Both the position numbers and the translations under genes were made by a program. Positions 1 through 9,545 of a stretch of 64,000 bases of DNA are shown here, piece after piece. The stretch spans positions 1-64,000 of the forward strand of contig CAVXLN010000020.1 in NCBI GenBank assembly GCA_963762435.1, written 5' to 3'. Within the stretch, counting starts at the first letter, position 1. Every line of letters starts with the position of its first letter. The notes under the pieces are model-generated. The model made no database searches, had not been told where the DNA came from, and saw only the letters and a list, made by a program, of their open reading frames with translations. The DNA is from JAXDMU01 sp963762435. Its GTDB lineage: Bacteria; Pseudomonadota; Alphaproteobacteria; ATCC43930; CGMCC-115725.

Positions 1-71
1 CCTGTGCCTCGTCAACGCTGAGAGGCAGACAAAGTCCGCCCCGGAAGGGGGTGCCTTCCGGGGCGGAAAGT
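1..71. repeat. Left arm of 71-bp perfect inverted repeat
   Basis: Positions 1-71 are the exact reverse complement of 16980-17050. The arm holds the hairpin that follows xoxF. The match reaches the first base of the window, so on this side it may continue further left. Inside the window, diverged similarity continues from 72 to about 472 (the xoxF 3' end) against 16632-16979. Aligned by eye, base x pairs with base 17051-x. Confidence 0.95.
36..66 (-). terminator. Hairpin downstream of xoxF
   Basis: A perfect 13-bp stem (36-48 paired with 54-66) with a 5-nt loop lies just past the xoxF stop codon. On the minus strand the stem is followed by a short T-rich stretch (ACTTTGTCTG), so termination may be partial. 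The same hairpin stands between the xoxF remnant and xoxG at 16985-17015. In an intact xoxF-xoxG operon it would therefore be intercistronic and could set the xoxF:xoxG ratio or stabilise the xoxF mRNA. Confidence 0.7.
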
Positions 72-87
72 CAGTCAGACCGAGCGG

Positions 88-1869
88 CTACGGAAGAGCA
101 AACACCGTCAGCACGCCGCCGAGCTGGGTGTAGTTGGACAAGGCCTTGTATGCCCCGACCGCGCCCAGCCCATCGGTATCGCCCGTGAGGCCCGCCGCCA
201 TGCCGATTCCGGCCCAGCCGCCAACGCCCGACAGGATGGCGATGTACTGCTTGCCACCATGCTCGTAGGTCGTCACGTTGCCGATGATCCCCGACGGGGT
301 CTTGAACTTGTAGAGCTCCTTGCCGGTCTTCATGTCGACCGCCTTCAGATACCCTTCGAGCGTGCCGTAGAAGACAAGCCCGCCCGCCGTTGTCAAGGCG
401 CCCGACCAGACTGAGAAGGGCTCCTTGTCAGACCATTTGATCTTGCCGGTACCGGCGTCCCACGCGATGAAATTGCCGAGATTGCTCTCGCCCTTCGGCG
501 GGAACATCGACAGGGTGGCACCCACATAGGGCTGGCCCGCCGTGTAGCTCACCTTGAACGGCTCGTAATCCATGCAGACGTGGTTGGTCGGCACGTAGAA
601 GAGCTTCGACTCCGGATCGAACGAGGAAGGCTGCTCATCCTTCGAGCCCAAGGCCGCCGGGCAGATCCCCTTGGTGTTGTGATCGGGACCACCGGCCTGC
701 GTGCTGTATTCCTTCACCACCTCGGGCCGGCCCGTCGCCATGTCGACATGCGTCGCCCAGTTCACGGCCGGATCATACTTCTCGGCGACAAGGAGCGCGC
801 CCGTCTCGCGATCGAGCGTGTAGCCGAAGCCGTTGCGGTCGAAATGAACGAGCGCCTTAGTCTCCTTCCCCTTCACGGGGATGTCGGCCAGGACCATCTC
901 GTTGATGCCGTCATAATCCCACTCATCATGCGGCGTCATCTGATAGACCCACTTCGCGACACCCGTGTCCGGGTTGCGCGCGAAGATCGTCATCGACCAT
1001 TTGTTGTCGCCCGGACGCTGCACCGGGTTCCACGTCGAGGGATTGCCCGAGCCGTAATAGATGAGGTTCAGCTTCGGGTCATAGGAATACCAGCCCCAGG
1101 TGGCACCACCGCCGGTCTTCCATTGATCGCCTTCCCAGGTCGAGAGCGACGAGTTCTTGCCGACGGGCTTGCCCAGGCTCGTCGTCTTGTCGTCGAACAG
1201 GATCTGATCGTCCGGACCCACCGAATAGGCCTTCCAGGCCAGGGACCCGTCCTTCAAATTATAAGCCGTCATCCGGCCCTGCACGCCGAACTCGCCGCCC
1301 GAGATGCCGACGAACACCTTGTCCTTCACGATCATCGGCGCCGACGTCATCGTCTCGCCCTTGGTCGCGTCGCCGTTTTTAACCTTCCAGACCTCCTTGC
1401 CGGTCTTGGCGTCCAGCGCCACGACCGTCGCATCGGCCTGATCGAGGATAATCTTGCCCTCGCCATAGGCCACACCGCGATTGACCGTGTCGCAGCACAT
1501 CACCGGGATCACGTTCGGATCCTGTTTCGGCTCGTACTTCCACAGGATCCGGCCATTGTCGTTCAAATCGAGCGCGAACACCGTGTTCGGGAACGGCGCA
1601 TGGACATACATCACGTCGCCGATGATCAGCGGGCCACCTTCATGGCCGCGCAGCACGCCGGTCGAGAAGGTCCAGACCGGCCGGAGCTCCTTCACATTCG
1701 CCGTCGTGATCTGGTTCAGCGAGCTGTGGCGGTGATTCGCATAATCGCCCGTCGGCATCACCCACTGCTTCGCATCTCCAGATAGTTTCTGAAGCTCCTC
1801 ATTCCCCAACGCTGGAGAACACAACAATATCGCCGAACCGGCCAGTAGCGAAACGTCCCTCAGTTTCAC
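88..1869 (-). CDS. xoxF: Lanthanide-dependent methanol dehydrogenase XoxF (PQQ quinoprotein)
   Basis: Periplasmic PQQ enzyme oxidising methanol and passing electrons to cytochrome XoxG. The GTG start at 1869 is chosen because GGGAGGATATC precedes it; it gives 593 residues with a signal peptide ending near SPALG. An in-frame extension to 1947 lacks a ribosome site. Seen: the vicinal disulphide Cys pair (VMCCDT, about 125-126), eight-bladed propeller Trp/Gly repeats, GGEF Glu near 193, GSGNPSTWNP Asn near 276, and HDEWDYDG near 316-321. The second Asp of WDYD (about 320) is the extra lanthanide ligand that separates XoxF from calcium-type MxaF, which has Ala there. No mxaF is present in the window. 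The gene points away from frmA and is separated by about 15 kb from its usual partners xoxG/xoxJ, although its 3' flank is duplicated in front of xoxG. XoxF assignment is firm; substrate range is inferred. Confidence 0.97.
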   Translation of the reverse strand: MKLRDVSLLAGSAILLCSPALGNEELQKLSGDAKQWVMPTGDYANHRHSSLNQITTANVKELRPVWTFSTGVLRGHEGGPLIIGDVMYVHAPFPNTVFALDLNDNGRILWKYEPKQDPNVIPVMCCDTVNRGVAYGEGKIILDQADATVVALDAKTGKEVWKVKNGDATKGETMTSAPMIVKDKVFVGISGGEFGVQGRMTAYNLKDGSLAWKAYSVGPDDQILFDDKTTSLGKPVGKNSSLSTWEGDQWKTGGGATWGWYSYDPKLNLIYYGSGNPSTWNPVQRPGDNKWSMTIFARNPDTGVAKWVYQMTPHDEWDYDGINEMVLADIPVKGKETKALVHFDRNGFGYTLDRETGALLVAEKYDPAVNWATHVDMATGRPEVVKEYSTQAGGPDHNTKGICPAALGSKDEQPSSFDPESKLFYVPTNHVCMDYEPFKVSYTAGQPYVGATLSMFPPKGESNLGNFIAWDAGTGKIKWSDKEPFSVWSGALTTAGGLVFYGTLEGYLKAVDMKTGKELYKFKTPSGIIGNVTTYEHGGKQYIAILSGVGGWAGIGMAAGLTGDTDGLGAVGAYKALSNYTQLGGVLTVFALP

Positions 1870-2323
1870 GATATCCTCCCATCTTGTAACCGCTTGGTGC
1901 AGGCGATGTCGGACTGCGCGCGGCTCGGATTTGTCCCTGCAATCCACCTTTTGACAGGTTTCCGGGAAACTTTGACAGGTTTTCCGGGAACTTTTGGCAG
2001 ATGCCGGGCACGATCGCGCGGCCCGGCAAATCGGTCAATGGTGGGCAGGTGGGCGGCTCTTCCGACTTTAGTGCTGTGCGGTCGAGACCCAGCCCGAACC
2101 GGCCCTGCCGAGGCCCTTGATGATTCTGTTTTTCGCATATTATATCAATATGATAGGTCTATCCTACAGGTCATGCTGCGGCGCAACCAAGGCAGGGAGG
2201 TCGGACCGGGTCGCCCTTGCACGGCGGTAGCCGGCATGGCGGAATGGCGTTACATCGATGCCGCCCACCGCCGCATCGACCGCGGTATCGGCTTGGGCAC
2301 CTGATTCTTGGAGGATGAGTGAG
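1870..2323. promoter_or_regulatory. Divergent control region between xoxF and frmA
   Basis: 454 bp without a convincing gene. It contains the xoxF ribosome site (GGGAGGATATC next to the GTG), the 21-bp tandem repeat at 1950-1991, and an AT-rich patch around 2129-2156 (GCATATTATATCAATATGATA) that stands out from the GC-rich surroundings and could hold the frmA promoter. Short open frames on both strands here lack ribosome sites and look like chance. Confidence 0.5.
1950..1991. repeat. Two tandem 21-bp repeats with palindromic core
   Basis: Unit 1 (1950-1970) and unit 2 (1971-1991) both read TTTGACAGGTTT-CCGGGAA with one shifted base. Unit 1 contains the perfect palindrome GTTTCCGGGAAAC (1958-1970). 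The pair sits 80-120 bp upstream of the xoxF start, one helical-turn pair apart, which is what a dimeric regulator site often looks like. No regulator is assigned. Confidence 0.6.
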
Positions 2324-3433
<1,110 letters not shown>

Positions 3434-3457
3434 GGAAAGCGGCGCTGAGCGGTTCGG

Positions 3458-3664
3458 CTATGTCCGGTCCTGGTGCGGCTTGTCCTTCTCGCAGCGCCAG
3501 CCGCTCAGTTGCCATCCCGGATGGTCAGCGACATATTGCAACGCCATGCGTTGTGCATTCATCATGCACGCCATACCGCTAAGCGGCTCCTCGAAAATCG
3601 GCCGCTGCTCGATGCACTGGCTCGAGTCGGTGGCAAGGCAAAATACCAGGACGAGTTCGATCAT
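3458..3664 (-). CDS. Small conserved-type protein, function unknown
   Basis: 68 residues beginning MIELVLVFCLA, with four Cys (at about 9, 17, 33 and 58) and a C-terminal W-Q-L-S-G-W-R-C-E segment. This layout resembles a family of about 60-70-residue alphaproteobacterial proteins of unknown role that end in W-x-x-W-R-C. The assignment is from memory of the pattern, not a search. The gene is convergent with frmA and starts only 9 bp from the divergent gene at 3674, leaving little room for separate promoters. No clear ribosome site is seen. Confidence 0.6.
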   Translation of the reverse strand: MIELVLVFCLATDSSQCIEQRPIFEEPLSGMACMMNAQRMALQYVADHPGWQLSGWRCEKDKPHQDRT

Positions 3665-3673
3665 GGTGGCATC

Positions 3674-4378
3674 ATGGGACGTTTAATTCCGATTCCGCGT
3701 ATCTTACCGCTGCTCCTTCTGTCCAGCCTGTTCATCGACGCAGGCGTTGCGCGTGCGGCAGCGCCGGACAGCGATCTCGCCGACAAGCCTTTGAGCCCGG
3801 CCCAGATCGCACTCTTCGAGACGCCGCATCTGAAAACGATCGATCATCCGGAAGCGTTGCATTACAGCTTCGAGCGCATCGGCATAACACCACTCACCGA
3901 TACGGTGACCGTCAAGATCGAGACGGTCCATCCCGACGGCACGAAACTCGTCGGCTTCGACTTCCTCACCGGCGACAATCACCAATTCTATCCGGCCGTC
4001 GACAATTTCTCCGGCAATCCGCTGCTCATGCTGTTTCTCGAGCATGATGTGCAGGAGATGAAGCAGCAGGTCGGTGTGGCCGCGGCATATCTCCGAGACC
4101 GGGTTCGTGCCGCCTTCGTCGATCAGGCGACGATGAGCGACACCACGATCGAGCTGAACGGCAAGAAGGTGCCGGCCAAGCTGATCACGCTGCGTCCGTT
4201 CGCGAAGGATACCCGTTTCGAGCATCTGCCGACGGTCCAAGGCAAGACTTACAGCTTCGTGCTGGCCGATGACGTGCCGGGCGAGATCCAGTCGCTCAAG
4301 ACCGAGACGCCGGGCGATGAGGCGAGCCATCTGCCCGCCTGGTCCGAGGCGATCACCTTCACGGGAGCGGCACAATGA
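3674..4378 (+). CDS. Exported protein of unknown function in the PQQ/methanol island
   Basis: About 234 residues. The ATG at 3674 is the best start because a clear signal peptide follows (basic start, then LPLLLLSSLFI, cleavage near VARA-AAP). The mature part has no motif I can name and no Cys-rich or haem site. It reads like a beta-rich periplasmic protein (LTDTVTVKIETVHPDGTKLV; KTYSFVLADDVPGEIQS). It overlaps the next gene by four bases (ATGA), so the two are translated together. Its position beside the quinoprotein-relay genes suggests a periplasmic role connected to PQQ-enzyme electron transfer. That is an inference from location only. Confidence 0.7.
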   Translation: MGRLIPIPRILPLLLLSSLFIDAGVARAAAPDSDLADKPLSPAQIALFETPHLKTIDHPEALHYSFERIGITPLTDTVTVKIETVHPDGTKLVGFDFLTGDNHQFYPAVDNFSGNPLLMLFLEHDVQEMKQQVGVAAAYLRDRVRAAFVDQATMSDTTIELNGKKVPAKLITLRPFAKDTRFEHLPTVQGKTYSFVLADDVPGEIQSLKTETPGDEASHLPAWSEAITFTGAAQ

Positions 4379-4749
4379 TAAGAATGCCGGCAGGGCAGGA
4401 ACTCGCCGCCGCCGCCCTTGCGGCCCTGCTGCTGGCGCCTGCGGCGCAGGCGCAGCAGGCGCATCACCCGAAATATGATTATCCGACGGCGGCACGCGCC
4501 GACTATGTCATCGGCTGCCTTGCGGCCAACGACTTCAAGCGCGAGTTCCTCGACAAATGCGCCTGCGGGATCGACACGATCGCCGATCTTCTGCCCTATG
4601 ACGATTATGAGAAGGCGAACACGATCCTCAGCATGCAGCAGGGTGGTCTCGGCCAGCGCGGCGCTCTTTTCCGCGACACGCCGATCGCGAAGGACGAGAC
4701 CCAGAAGCTGCGGCGCGCCCAGGCTGAGGTGAATCTCCGCTGTAGCTGA
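4375..4749 (+). CDS. Small exported Cys-containing protein, unknown function
   Basis: 124 residues with a signal peptide (LAAAALAALLLAPAAQA-QQ). The mature part has Cys residues in GCLAAND, KCACGID and the C-terminal LRCS, plus a conserved-looking IADLLPYDDYEKA stretch. It starts inside the stop of the upstream gene (ATGATAA), and its stop lies 7 bp from the convergent end of the SoxYZ-like gene. The Cys arrangement would allow disulphides but is not a CxxCH haem site. Proteins of this layout occur near PQQ-dependent alcohol dehydrogenase genes in alphaproteobacteria as far as I recall; no reaction is assigned. Confidence 0.7.
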   Translation: MIRMPAGQELAAAALAALLLAPAAQAQQAHHPKYDYPTAARADYVIGCLAANDFKREFLDKCACGIDTIADLLPYDDYEKANTILSMQQGGLGQRGALFRDTPIAKDETQKLRRAQAEVNLRCS

Positions 4750-4756
4750 GCCTTGC

Positions 4757-5563
4757 TCAGGCGCCTTTCGCCGGCTGATCGAAGCTGCGCTTGAACACGG
4801 CGTTGGTGCTGTCGTGCATCTCGACATCGAGCGGTGCTGTTCCCTGCGGCACATAGCCGAAGGTGATGGCCGGATCCTCGCTCAACGAAATGTCTGATTC
4901 GAGATCGAAGATCAGCACGCCCTTTTCGCTGACCTTGATGTCCTGGACGAACCGGGCCGGCGTGTAATTGCGCGTCACCTGGTCCATCTGCATCCCGTTA
5001 TAGTTGGGATGGCTGATCAGCAGTTCGGCCTCGCTGCGGCCGGCCGGCGCATCGGCGACCGGCTTCAGCTTCATCTGGCCAAGCCGGGCCAACGCCTGCT
5101 GTGTGTTGCTGGAGCCCGGCGCCGAGCAGCCGCCCGCGGCCTTGATGAATGTTGCGGTCGCGAACAGCTTGCCGTCCTCGGTTTCGACGACGGCGTGCAG
5201 CAGCGTGTAGGAATCGACGCGGATGCGCGTCTTGATCTCGCGCGGATCGGCCGCTGGGCCGAAATGGAAGGTGCCGGCGAGCGGCGATGGATTGTCGTCG
5301 ATGAGAAGATAGAGTGCCCGGACCTTGGCAATCTCGGGCGACCCTTCGGCCAGCGTGATCGTCACTGGCACCAGCGCCGCATCGAGCGCCCGCGGGGGTG
5401 CTTCGAGCGTGATGAGACCGGTGCCGGGCTGTACCTGCCGGTCGCCGAACATGGTGTGCTGCAATTCCTGCCAGCGTGCGGCGCGTGCGGCATCATCCTC
5501 TTCCGCGCGGACCGGCAGGATGATCGCCGAGGCGAGCGCCAGCGCCGAGATCAGCGTCCTCAT
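4757..5563 (-). CDS. Quinoprotein dehydrogenase-associated SoxYZ-like carrier protein
   Basis: 268 residues with a signal peptide (ISALALASAIILPVRA). The N-terminal half resembles SoxY, including the GGCS Cys segment (IKAAGGCSAPG, about 154) that corresponds to the carrier Cys of SoxY. The C-terminal half (about 180-260) resembles SoxZ, an Ig-like fold starting EAELLISHPNYNGMQMD. Fused SoxYZ-like proteins of this kind are a known marker of PQQ-dependent alcohol oxidation loci, where the carried group is not established. It follows the relay metallohydrolase after an 11-bp gap and is the last gene of the pqqA-to-carrier operon. Confidence 0.88.
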   Translation of the reverse strand: MRTLISALALASAIILPVRAEEDDAARAARWQELQHTMFGDRQVQPGTGLITLEAPPRALDAALVPVTITLAEGSPEIAKVRALYLLIDDNPSPLAGTFHFGPAADPREIKTRIRVDSYTLLHAVVETEDGKLFATATFIKAAGGCSAPGSSNTQQALARLGQMKLKPVADAPAGRSEAELLISHPNYNGMQMDQVTRNYTPARFVQDIKVSEKGVLIFDLESDISLSEDPAITFGYVPQGTAPLDVEMHDSTNAVFKRSFDQPAKGA

Positions 5564-5573
5564 AGCCCTCCTC

Positions 5574-6497
5574 CTATTCTTCCCATTCGAGTTCCTTGAA
5601 GGCGACGGTCACGTTGTGGCCGTTATAATCGTCGAAAAGCTGCCATTTGTCCCGCTCGCCGAGTCCGACCGTGCGCACAGCAGTCTCGATATCGCCATTC
5701 TTGGCGAGGAGTGCGCGGATCTCGCGATCGAGCAGACCCAGATAACGCTCCTCATCGGCAGCACCCGTCGGCCAGGCGACCGAAGGCGGGCCATGGCCGG
5801 GCACCGCGCGAACCGCTGGCATGGCTTCGAGCGTCTTCAAGAGCTTGAGCCAGCCCGACAGGCTGCTATCGAGCGACGGCACGCGATCGACGAACAGCAG
5901 GTCGCCGGCCCAGAGCGTCTTGGTTCCCGGGTCATAGATCGCCAGGTCATTGTCGGTATGTGCCGTCGGCTCGGCCATGAGCTCGAGGCGCCGGCCGCCG
6001 AGATCGATCTCGCCTTTGTCCTCGACCAGCAGGCTCGGCACGACATAATCACCGGCCGCCTCGACCCCTAGGAGCTTCGCCAGCTCGTCGCGGTAATAGG
6101 CGCCGCGTGCGGCGAGCTCGCCCGGCAGATTGGCATGGCCGACAAAGGTCGGATGATCGGCCGTGAAGGCGGTGCCGCCGAAAATGTGGTCTGGATGGCC
6201 GTGGGTCATGATCACGTAGCGGATCGGCTTCGCCGTCCTGGCGGCGATCGTCGCGCGCAGCCGGTCGCCGTCGATCCGGCTGCCGCCCGGATCGATCACG
6301 GCGACGGCGTCACGCCCGACGACAAAGCCGATATTGGCGATTCCGTCTGCATTGGCCTTGGTTGCGTCCTCATGGACGCCCTGGCGAACGAAAATGCCGG
6401 GCGCCACTTCCGTGACCTCGAAGGGAGCCGCCGCTTGGGCGTGGACGGCAAGAAGACACAGGACCGCGATCGGAGCGATCAGCGGCCGTACCCTCAT
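5574..6497 (-). CDS. Quinoprotein relay system zinc metallohydrolase (metallo-beta-lactamase fold)
   Basis: About 307 residues starting at 6497 (MRVRPLIAPIAVL) with a signal peptide ending near VHAQA-AAP. Metallo-beta-lactamase zinc motif THGHPDH (H-x-H-x-D-H), the later ligands in PTAHTDND and the PGHGPP segment are all visible. A protein of this type regularly accompanies the SoxYZ-like carrier in PQQ-dehydrogenase loci and is named for that co-occurrence; its substrate is unknown. It overlaps pqqE by four bases (ATGA), so it is translationally coupled to PQQ synthesis. It is distinct from PqqB, which also has this fold but is cytosolic. Confidence 0.88.
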   Translation of the reverse strand: MRVRPLIAPIAVLCLLAVHAQAAAPFEVTEVAPGIFVRQGVHEDATKANADGIANIGFVVGRDAVAVIDPGGSRIDGDRLRATIAARTAKPIRYVIMTHGHPDHIFGGTAFTADHPTFVGHANLPGELAARGAYYRDELAKLLGVEAAGDYVVPSLLVEDKGEIDLGGRRLELMAEPTAHTDNDLAIYDPGTKTLWAGDLLFVDRVPSLDSSLSGWLKLLKTLEAMPAVRAVPGHGPPSVAWPTGAADEERYLGLLDREIRALLAKNGDIETAVRTVGLGERDKWQLFDDYNGHNVTVAFKELEWEE

Positions 6498-7597
6498 TCG
6501 ACCAGCACCGGCGCACCGCCGATCCGGCGATAGACGAACTCTGACGGCATGTCGCCCCGGGCCGCGACCGCCTCGGCCATCACACCATGATCGGGCGACA
6601 GCGCGCAGGCCGGATCGGTCCGCCCGGCATCGCCGGTCAGCGCGAAGGCCTGGCATCGGCACCCGCCCCAATCGAGCTCACGCCGGTCGCAGCTCTGGCA
6701 CGGCTCCGGCATCCAATCGGTGCCGCGATAGCGCCGGAACGCCTCTGCATGGTTCCAGATGTCGGCAAGCGAAGTCTCGCGAACCGATGGGAAATCGAAG
6801 CCCGGCAGGCTTTCGGCGGCGTGGCAGGGGAGCGCCTTGCCGATCGGAGTCACATTGATGAAGCGCCGGCCCCAGCCGCCCATGCAGGCCTTGGGACGAG
6901 CGGCATAGTAATCGGGCACGACATAGTCGATCACCATGCGCCCCTTGAGCCGGATCCGCGCCGCCTCGACCTCGGCGGTCGCCGCTTCGAGCTGCGCGCG
7001 GCTGGGCAGCAGGGCCGCTCGATTGACCAAGCCCCAGCCATAATATTGCACATGGGCGACCTCGATCCGCTGCGCGCCCAGCTCGAGCCCGAGCTCGATC
7101 ATCTTCGGCAGATTATGGAGATTCTGCCGATGCACGACGAAATTGACCGTCAGCGGCATGCCGATCTGCTTCACCAGCGCTGCGGTCGCAAGTTTGCGGA
7201 CCTGGGCACCCGGCATGCCGCCGATACGCTCGGCACTTTCGGTCTCGACATCCTGGAAGCTCAGCTGGACATGATCGAGCCCAGCCTCGGCCAGCGTTTC
7301 CAGGAGGCGCCGGTCGAGCAGCACGCCCGAAGTAATGAGGTTGCTGTAGAGGCCCGCTTCCGCGACGCGGCGGGTGAGCGCGGGCAGATCCTTGCGCACG
7401 GTCGGTTCGCCGCCGGAAAAATGCACCTGCAGGATGCCGAGCTTCGCCGCTTCCTCGAACACGCGCAGCCAGGTCGCGGTATCGAGCTCGTTGCTCGTGC
7501 GCTCGAGCTCCAGCGGATTGGAGCAATAGGGGCACTGCAGCGGGCAGCGATGGGTCAGCTCGGCCAGGAGCCCCAAGGGCGGATCGGGCAGGCTCAT
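6494..7597 (-). CDS. pqqE: PQQ biosynthesis radical SAM enzyme PqqE
   Basis: 367 residues. It forms the Glu-Tyr carbon-carbon crosslink in the PqqA peptide, with PqqD as peptide chaperone. The radical SAM cluster motif is CPLQCPYC (C-x3-C-x2-C, about residues 18-26), followed by HFSGGEP. The C-terminal SPASM region with auxiliary cluster Cys is visible: CMGGWGRR, LPCHAAES, and CQSCDRRELDWGGCRCQAF. Length is normal. It starts inside the stop of pqqD. Confidence 0.97.
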   Translation of the reverse strand: MSLPDPPLGLLAELTHRCPLQCPYCSNPLELERTSNELDTATWLRVFEEAAKLGILQVHFSGGEPTVRKDLPALTRRVAEAGLYSNLITSGVLLDRRLLETLAEAGLDHVQLSFQDVETESAERIGGMPGAQVRKLATAALVKQIGMPLTVNFVVHRQNLHNLPKMIELGLELGAQRIEVAHVQYYGWGLVNRAALLPSRAQLEAATAEVEAARIRLKGRMVIDYVVPDYYAARPKACMGGWGRRFINVTPIGKALPCHAAESLPGFDFPSVRETSLADIWNHAEAFRRYRGTDWMPEPCQSCDRRELDWGGCRCQAFALTGDAGRTDPACALSPDHGVMAEAVAARGDMPSEFVYRRIGGAPVLVE

Positions 7598-7863
7598 AGC
7601 GTTACGGCTCCCTTCTCGGCCAGATCCTGCAACATGGCGCCGACATCGGTCGCGATGAGATCGCGCGGTGCCGAAAACCGTTCGGCCAGCACATCGATGA
7701 TAGCGCCCAGGTCGCGCTTGCCGTCGACCAGCTTCAGAATTTCGACCGCTTGCTCGTCCGGCAGGAACAGCCGTTCCGGCGCCAGCACGACCCAGGCGTT
7801 GCGGATCTCGTCATAGCGAAACCGCACGCCGCGGGGGAAAGCTGGGACGGCGGTCTCGTTCAT
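7594..7863 (-). CDS. pqqD: PqqA-binding chaperone PqqD
   Basis: 89 residues from the ATG at 7863, which overlaps the end of pqqC by four bases (ATGA). Typical PqqD features are present: RGVRFRYDEIRNAWVVLAPERL, then EQAVEILKLVDGKRDLGAIID, a winged-helix-like fold that binds PqqA and presents it to PqqE. A longer frame exists upstream but lies inside pqqC and has no support. Confidence 0.95.
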   Translation of the reverse strand: MNETAVPAFPRGVRFRYDEIRNAWVVLAPERLFLPDEQAVEILKLVDGKRDLGAIIDVLAERFSAPRDLIATDVGAMLQDLAEKGAVTL

Positions 7864-8615
7864 CGGCCGGCTGTCCGCTTCATCTCGTCCGGTACGAAGC
7901 AGCCGGGCGGGATCATGCCTGGCTCGACATAGGCGAAATAGAGCGCATCGAGCTGGGCCCAGAGGATGTCGCACTTGGTCTTGAGTGCTGCGAGAGCCGC
8001 CTGCTGCTGCTCGACCGTTTGCGCATGCTCGCGCACATAGGCCAATGCGAAATCGGAATCGCGCGGCGCCTGGGTCAGCCGCGGCGTGAAATAGGCGAGC
8101 GTTTCCTCGGTGACGAAATCGTAATTCGCCAGCATGCCGGAAACGCGCTCGGCGATGATGGTCGGCGAGAAGAGCTCGGTCAGTGACGAGCCGATCGCCT
8201 CGAGCACGCTGCGGTCGCGGACGAGCGCCACATAGGCGTCGACGGCGAAGCGCGTGCCGGGCAGCAGGCCGTCGGTCGAGGCGACATAGGCGGGATCGAG
8301 CCCGACGCCCTCGCACAGCTTCAGCCAGCGCTCGACGCCGCCGATCTTGCCTTCGCTGCCATCATGATCCTCGAGCCGGTGCCGCCAGGCGCGGCGCAGC
8401 TCGGTCGTGGGCAGGCGGGCGAGCAGCGTCGCGTCCTTCGCCGGAATCCGGCACTGATAGTAGTAGCGGTTGAGCGCCCAAGCTTGGACCTGGCCACGCG
8501 ACAGCTGGCCGCCATGCAGCTTCTTATGGAACGGATGCAGGATGTGATAGCGCTCGGCACCGATGGCGCGCAGGGCTGCTTCCAGCTGGTCAGGCGATAG
8601 GGGGCGATCCGTCAT
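7860..8615 (-). CDS. pqqC: Pyrroloquinoline-quinone synthase PqqC
   Basis: 251 residues from the ATG at 8615 (MTDRPLSP). This start overlaps the pqqB stop as ATGA; a start 36 bp further upstream would overlap pqqB more and adds non-conserved residues. PqqC carries out the final ring closure and eight-electron oxidation without a metal cofactor. Family segments are seen: HPFHKKLHGG, LNRYYYQCRIP, RRAWRHRLEDHDG, LTELFSPTII, and the C-terminal LDALYFAYVEPG. Length matches the family. Confidence 0.97.
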   Translation of the reverse strand: MTDRPLSPDQLEAALRAIGAERYHILHPFHKKLHGGQLSRGQVQAWALNRYYYQCRIPAKDATLLARLPTTELRRAWRHRLEDHDGSEGKIGGVERWLKLCEGVGLDPAYVASTDGLLPGTRFAVDAYVALVRDRSVLEAIGSSLTELFSPTIIAERVSGMLANYDFVTEETLAYFTPRLTQAPRDSDFALAYVREHAQTVEQQQAALAALKTKCDILWAQLDALYFAYVEPGMIPPGCFVPDEMKRTAGR

Positions 8616-9529
8616 AGCCTCACTTCCATGCCATCGAAGGCGACATCCCACCCGGCCGCCGCGACGGCCGCGCGCTCGGGCGAGTCATCGAGCAGGATGG
8701 GATTCGAATTATTGATATGAATGAAGATCCGGCGCTTCACGCCGAGCTGATCGAAGGCGGCGATGACCCCGTCCGGTCCCGACACGCTCATATGGCCCAT
8801 CCGCCGCCCGGTCTTGCGGCCGAGGCCGGCGCGGATCATCTCGTCATCGTCATAGAGCGTGCCGTCGAAGAAGACGAGATCGGCTCCGCGCAGCCGGTCC
8901 TTGAGCGCCGGCGTCACGGCGGCACAGCCTGGAATGAAGAAGAGGGTGCGCGCGCCGTTCGTGACTGCGACGCCGACCGTGTCTTCGCCTTCGACGATCG
9001 GCGGCGTGTCTGACTCCTCCAGATAGAGCGGCACCTTGCCGGGTACGCTGAAACATTCGATCTCGAGGCCGCTCGGTGTCCCGTCCGGCAGCTCGAGCGC
9101 CACTTTGGCGCCAAGCGCGATCCGGCGGCGCGCCACGACATCGCGCGCCAGCACCTCGAAGATCGGATTGGCGTCGAGCACGTCATGAATGCGCCCGGTC
9201 GCATAGATCGAGAATTTCTGGCGCTCGCGCAGCGTCAAGAGGCCAGTGATCGCGTCGACATCGCCGCCGGTCAGGACCACGCCGGCAACGGGCGAGGAGC
9301 GCAGGCCTTCGAAGGGCTGAAGGAAGGGCGTTGCCTCGATCTGCTGGCGCAGGTCAGGTGCCGCGTTGAGAAGGAACCACGCCTTGCCGTCGCCGCTCAC
9401 CGCCAGGGACGCTTGCGTCCGGGGCCGCGCCGCGCGGTCGCCGCTGCGCGCGCGACGGCAGGCTGCCGCATTGGAGTTCCATTGCGGAAAGGCGCCACCC
9501 GCTGCGGCGCCAAGAACCACTGCATGCAT
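8612..9529 (-). CDS. pqqB: PQQ biosynthesis protein PqqB
   Basis: 305 residues, metallo-beta-lactamase-like fold, cytosolic. The N-terminus MHAVVLGAAAGGAFPQWNSN matches the family, as do GVVLTGGDVDAITGLLTLRE and the C-terminal RRIFIHINNSNPIL. PqqB is proposed to hydroxylate the crosslinked dipeptide intermediate. It follows pqqA after about 52 bp that contain a hairpin. Confidence 0.96.
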   Translation of the reverse strand: MHAVVLGAAAGGAFPQWNSNAAACRRARSGDRAARPRTQASLAVSGDGKAWFLLNAAPDLRQQIEATPFLQPFEGLRSSPVAGVVLTGGDVDAITGLLTLRERQKFSIYATGRIHDVLDANPIFEVLARDVVARRRIALGAKVALELPDGTPSGLEIECFSVPGKVPLYLEESDTPPIVEGEDTVGVAVTNGARTLFFIPGCAAVTPALKDRLRGADLVFFDGTLYDDDEMIRAGLGRKTGRRMGHMSVSGPDGVIAAFDQLGVKRRIFIHINNSNPILLDDSPERAAVAAAGWDVAFDGMEVRL

Positions 9530-9545
9530 AAGGGGGCCTCGCCAC

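Noticed and set aside
580..1785. Long plus-strand open frame opposite xoxF
   Set aside because: Its Arg/His-rich text has no domain logic, and it is the complement of a conserved enzyme gene.
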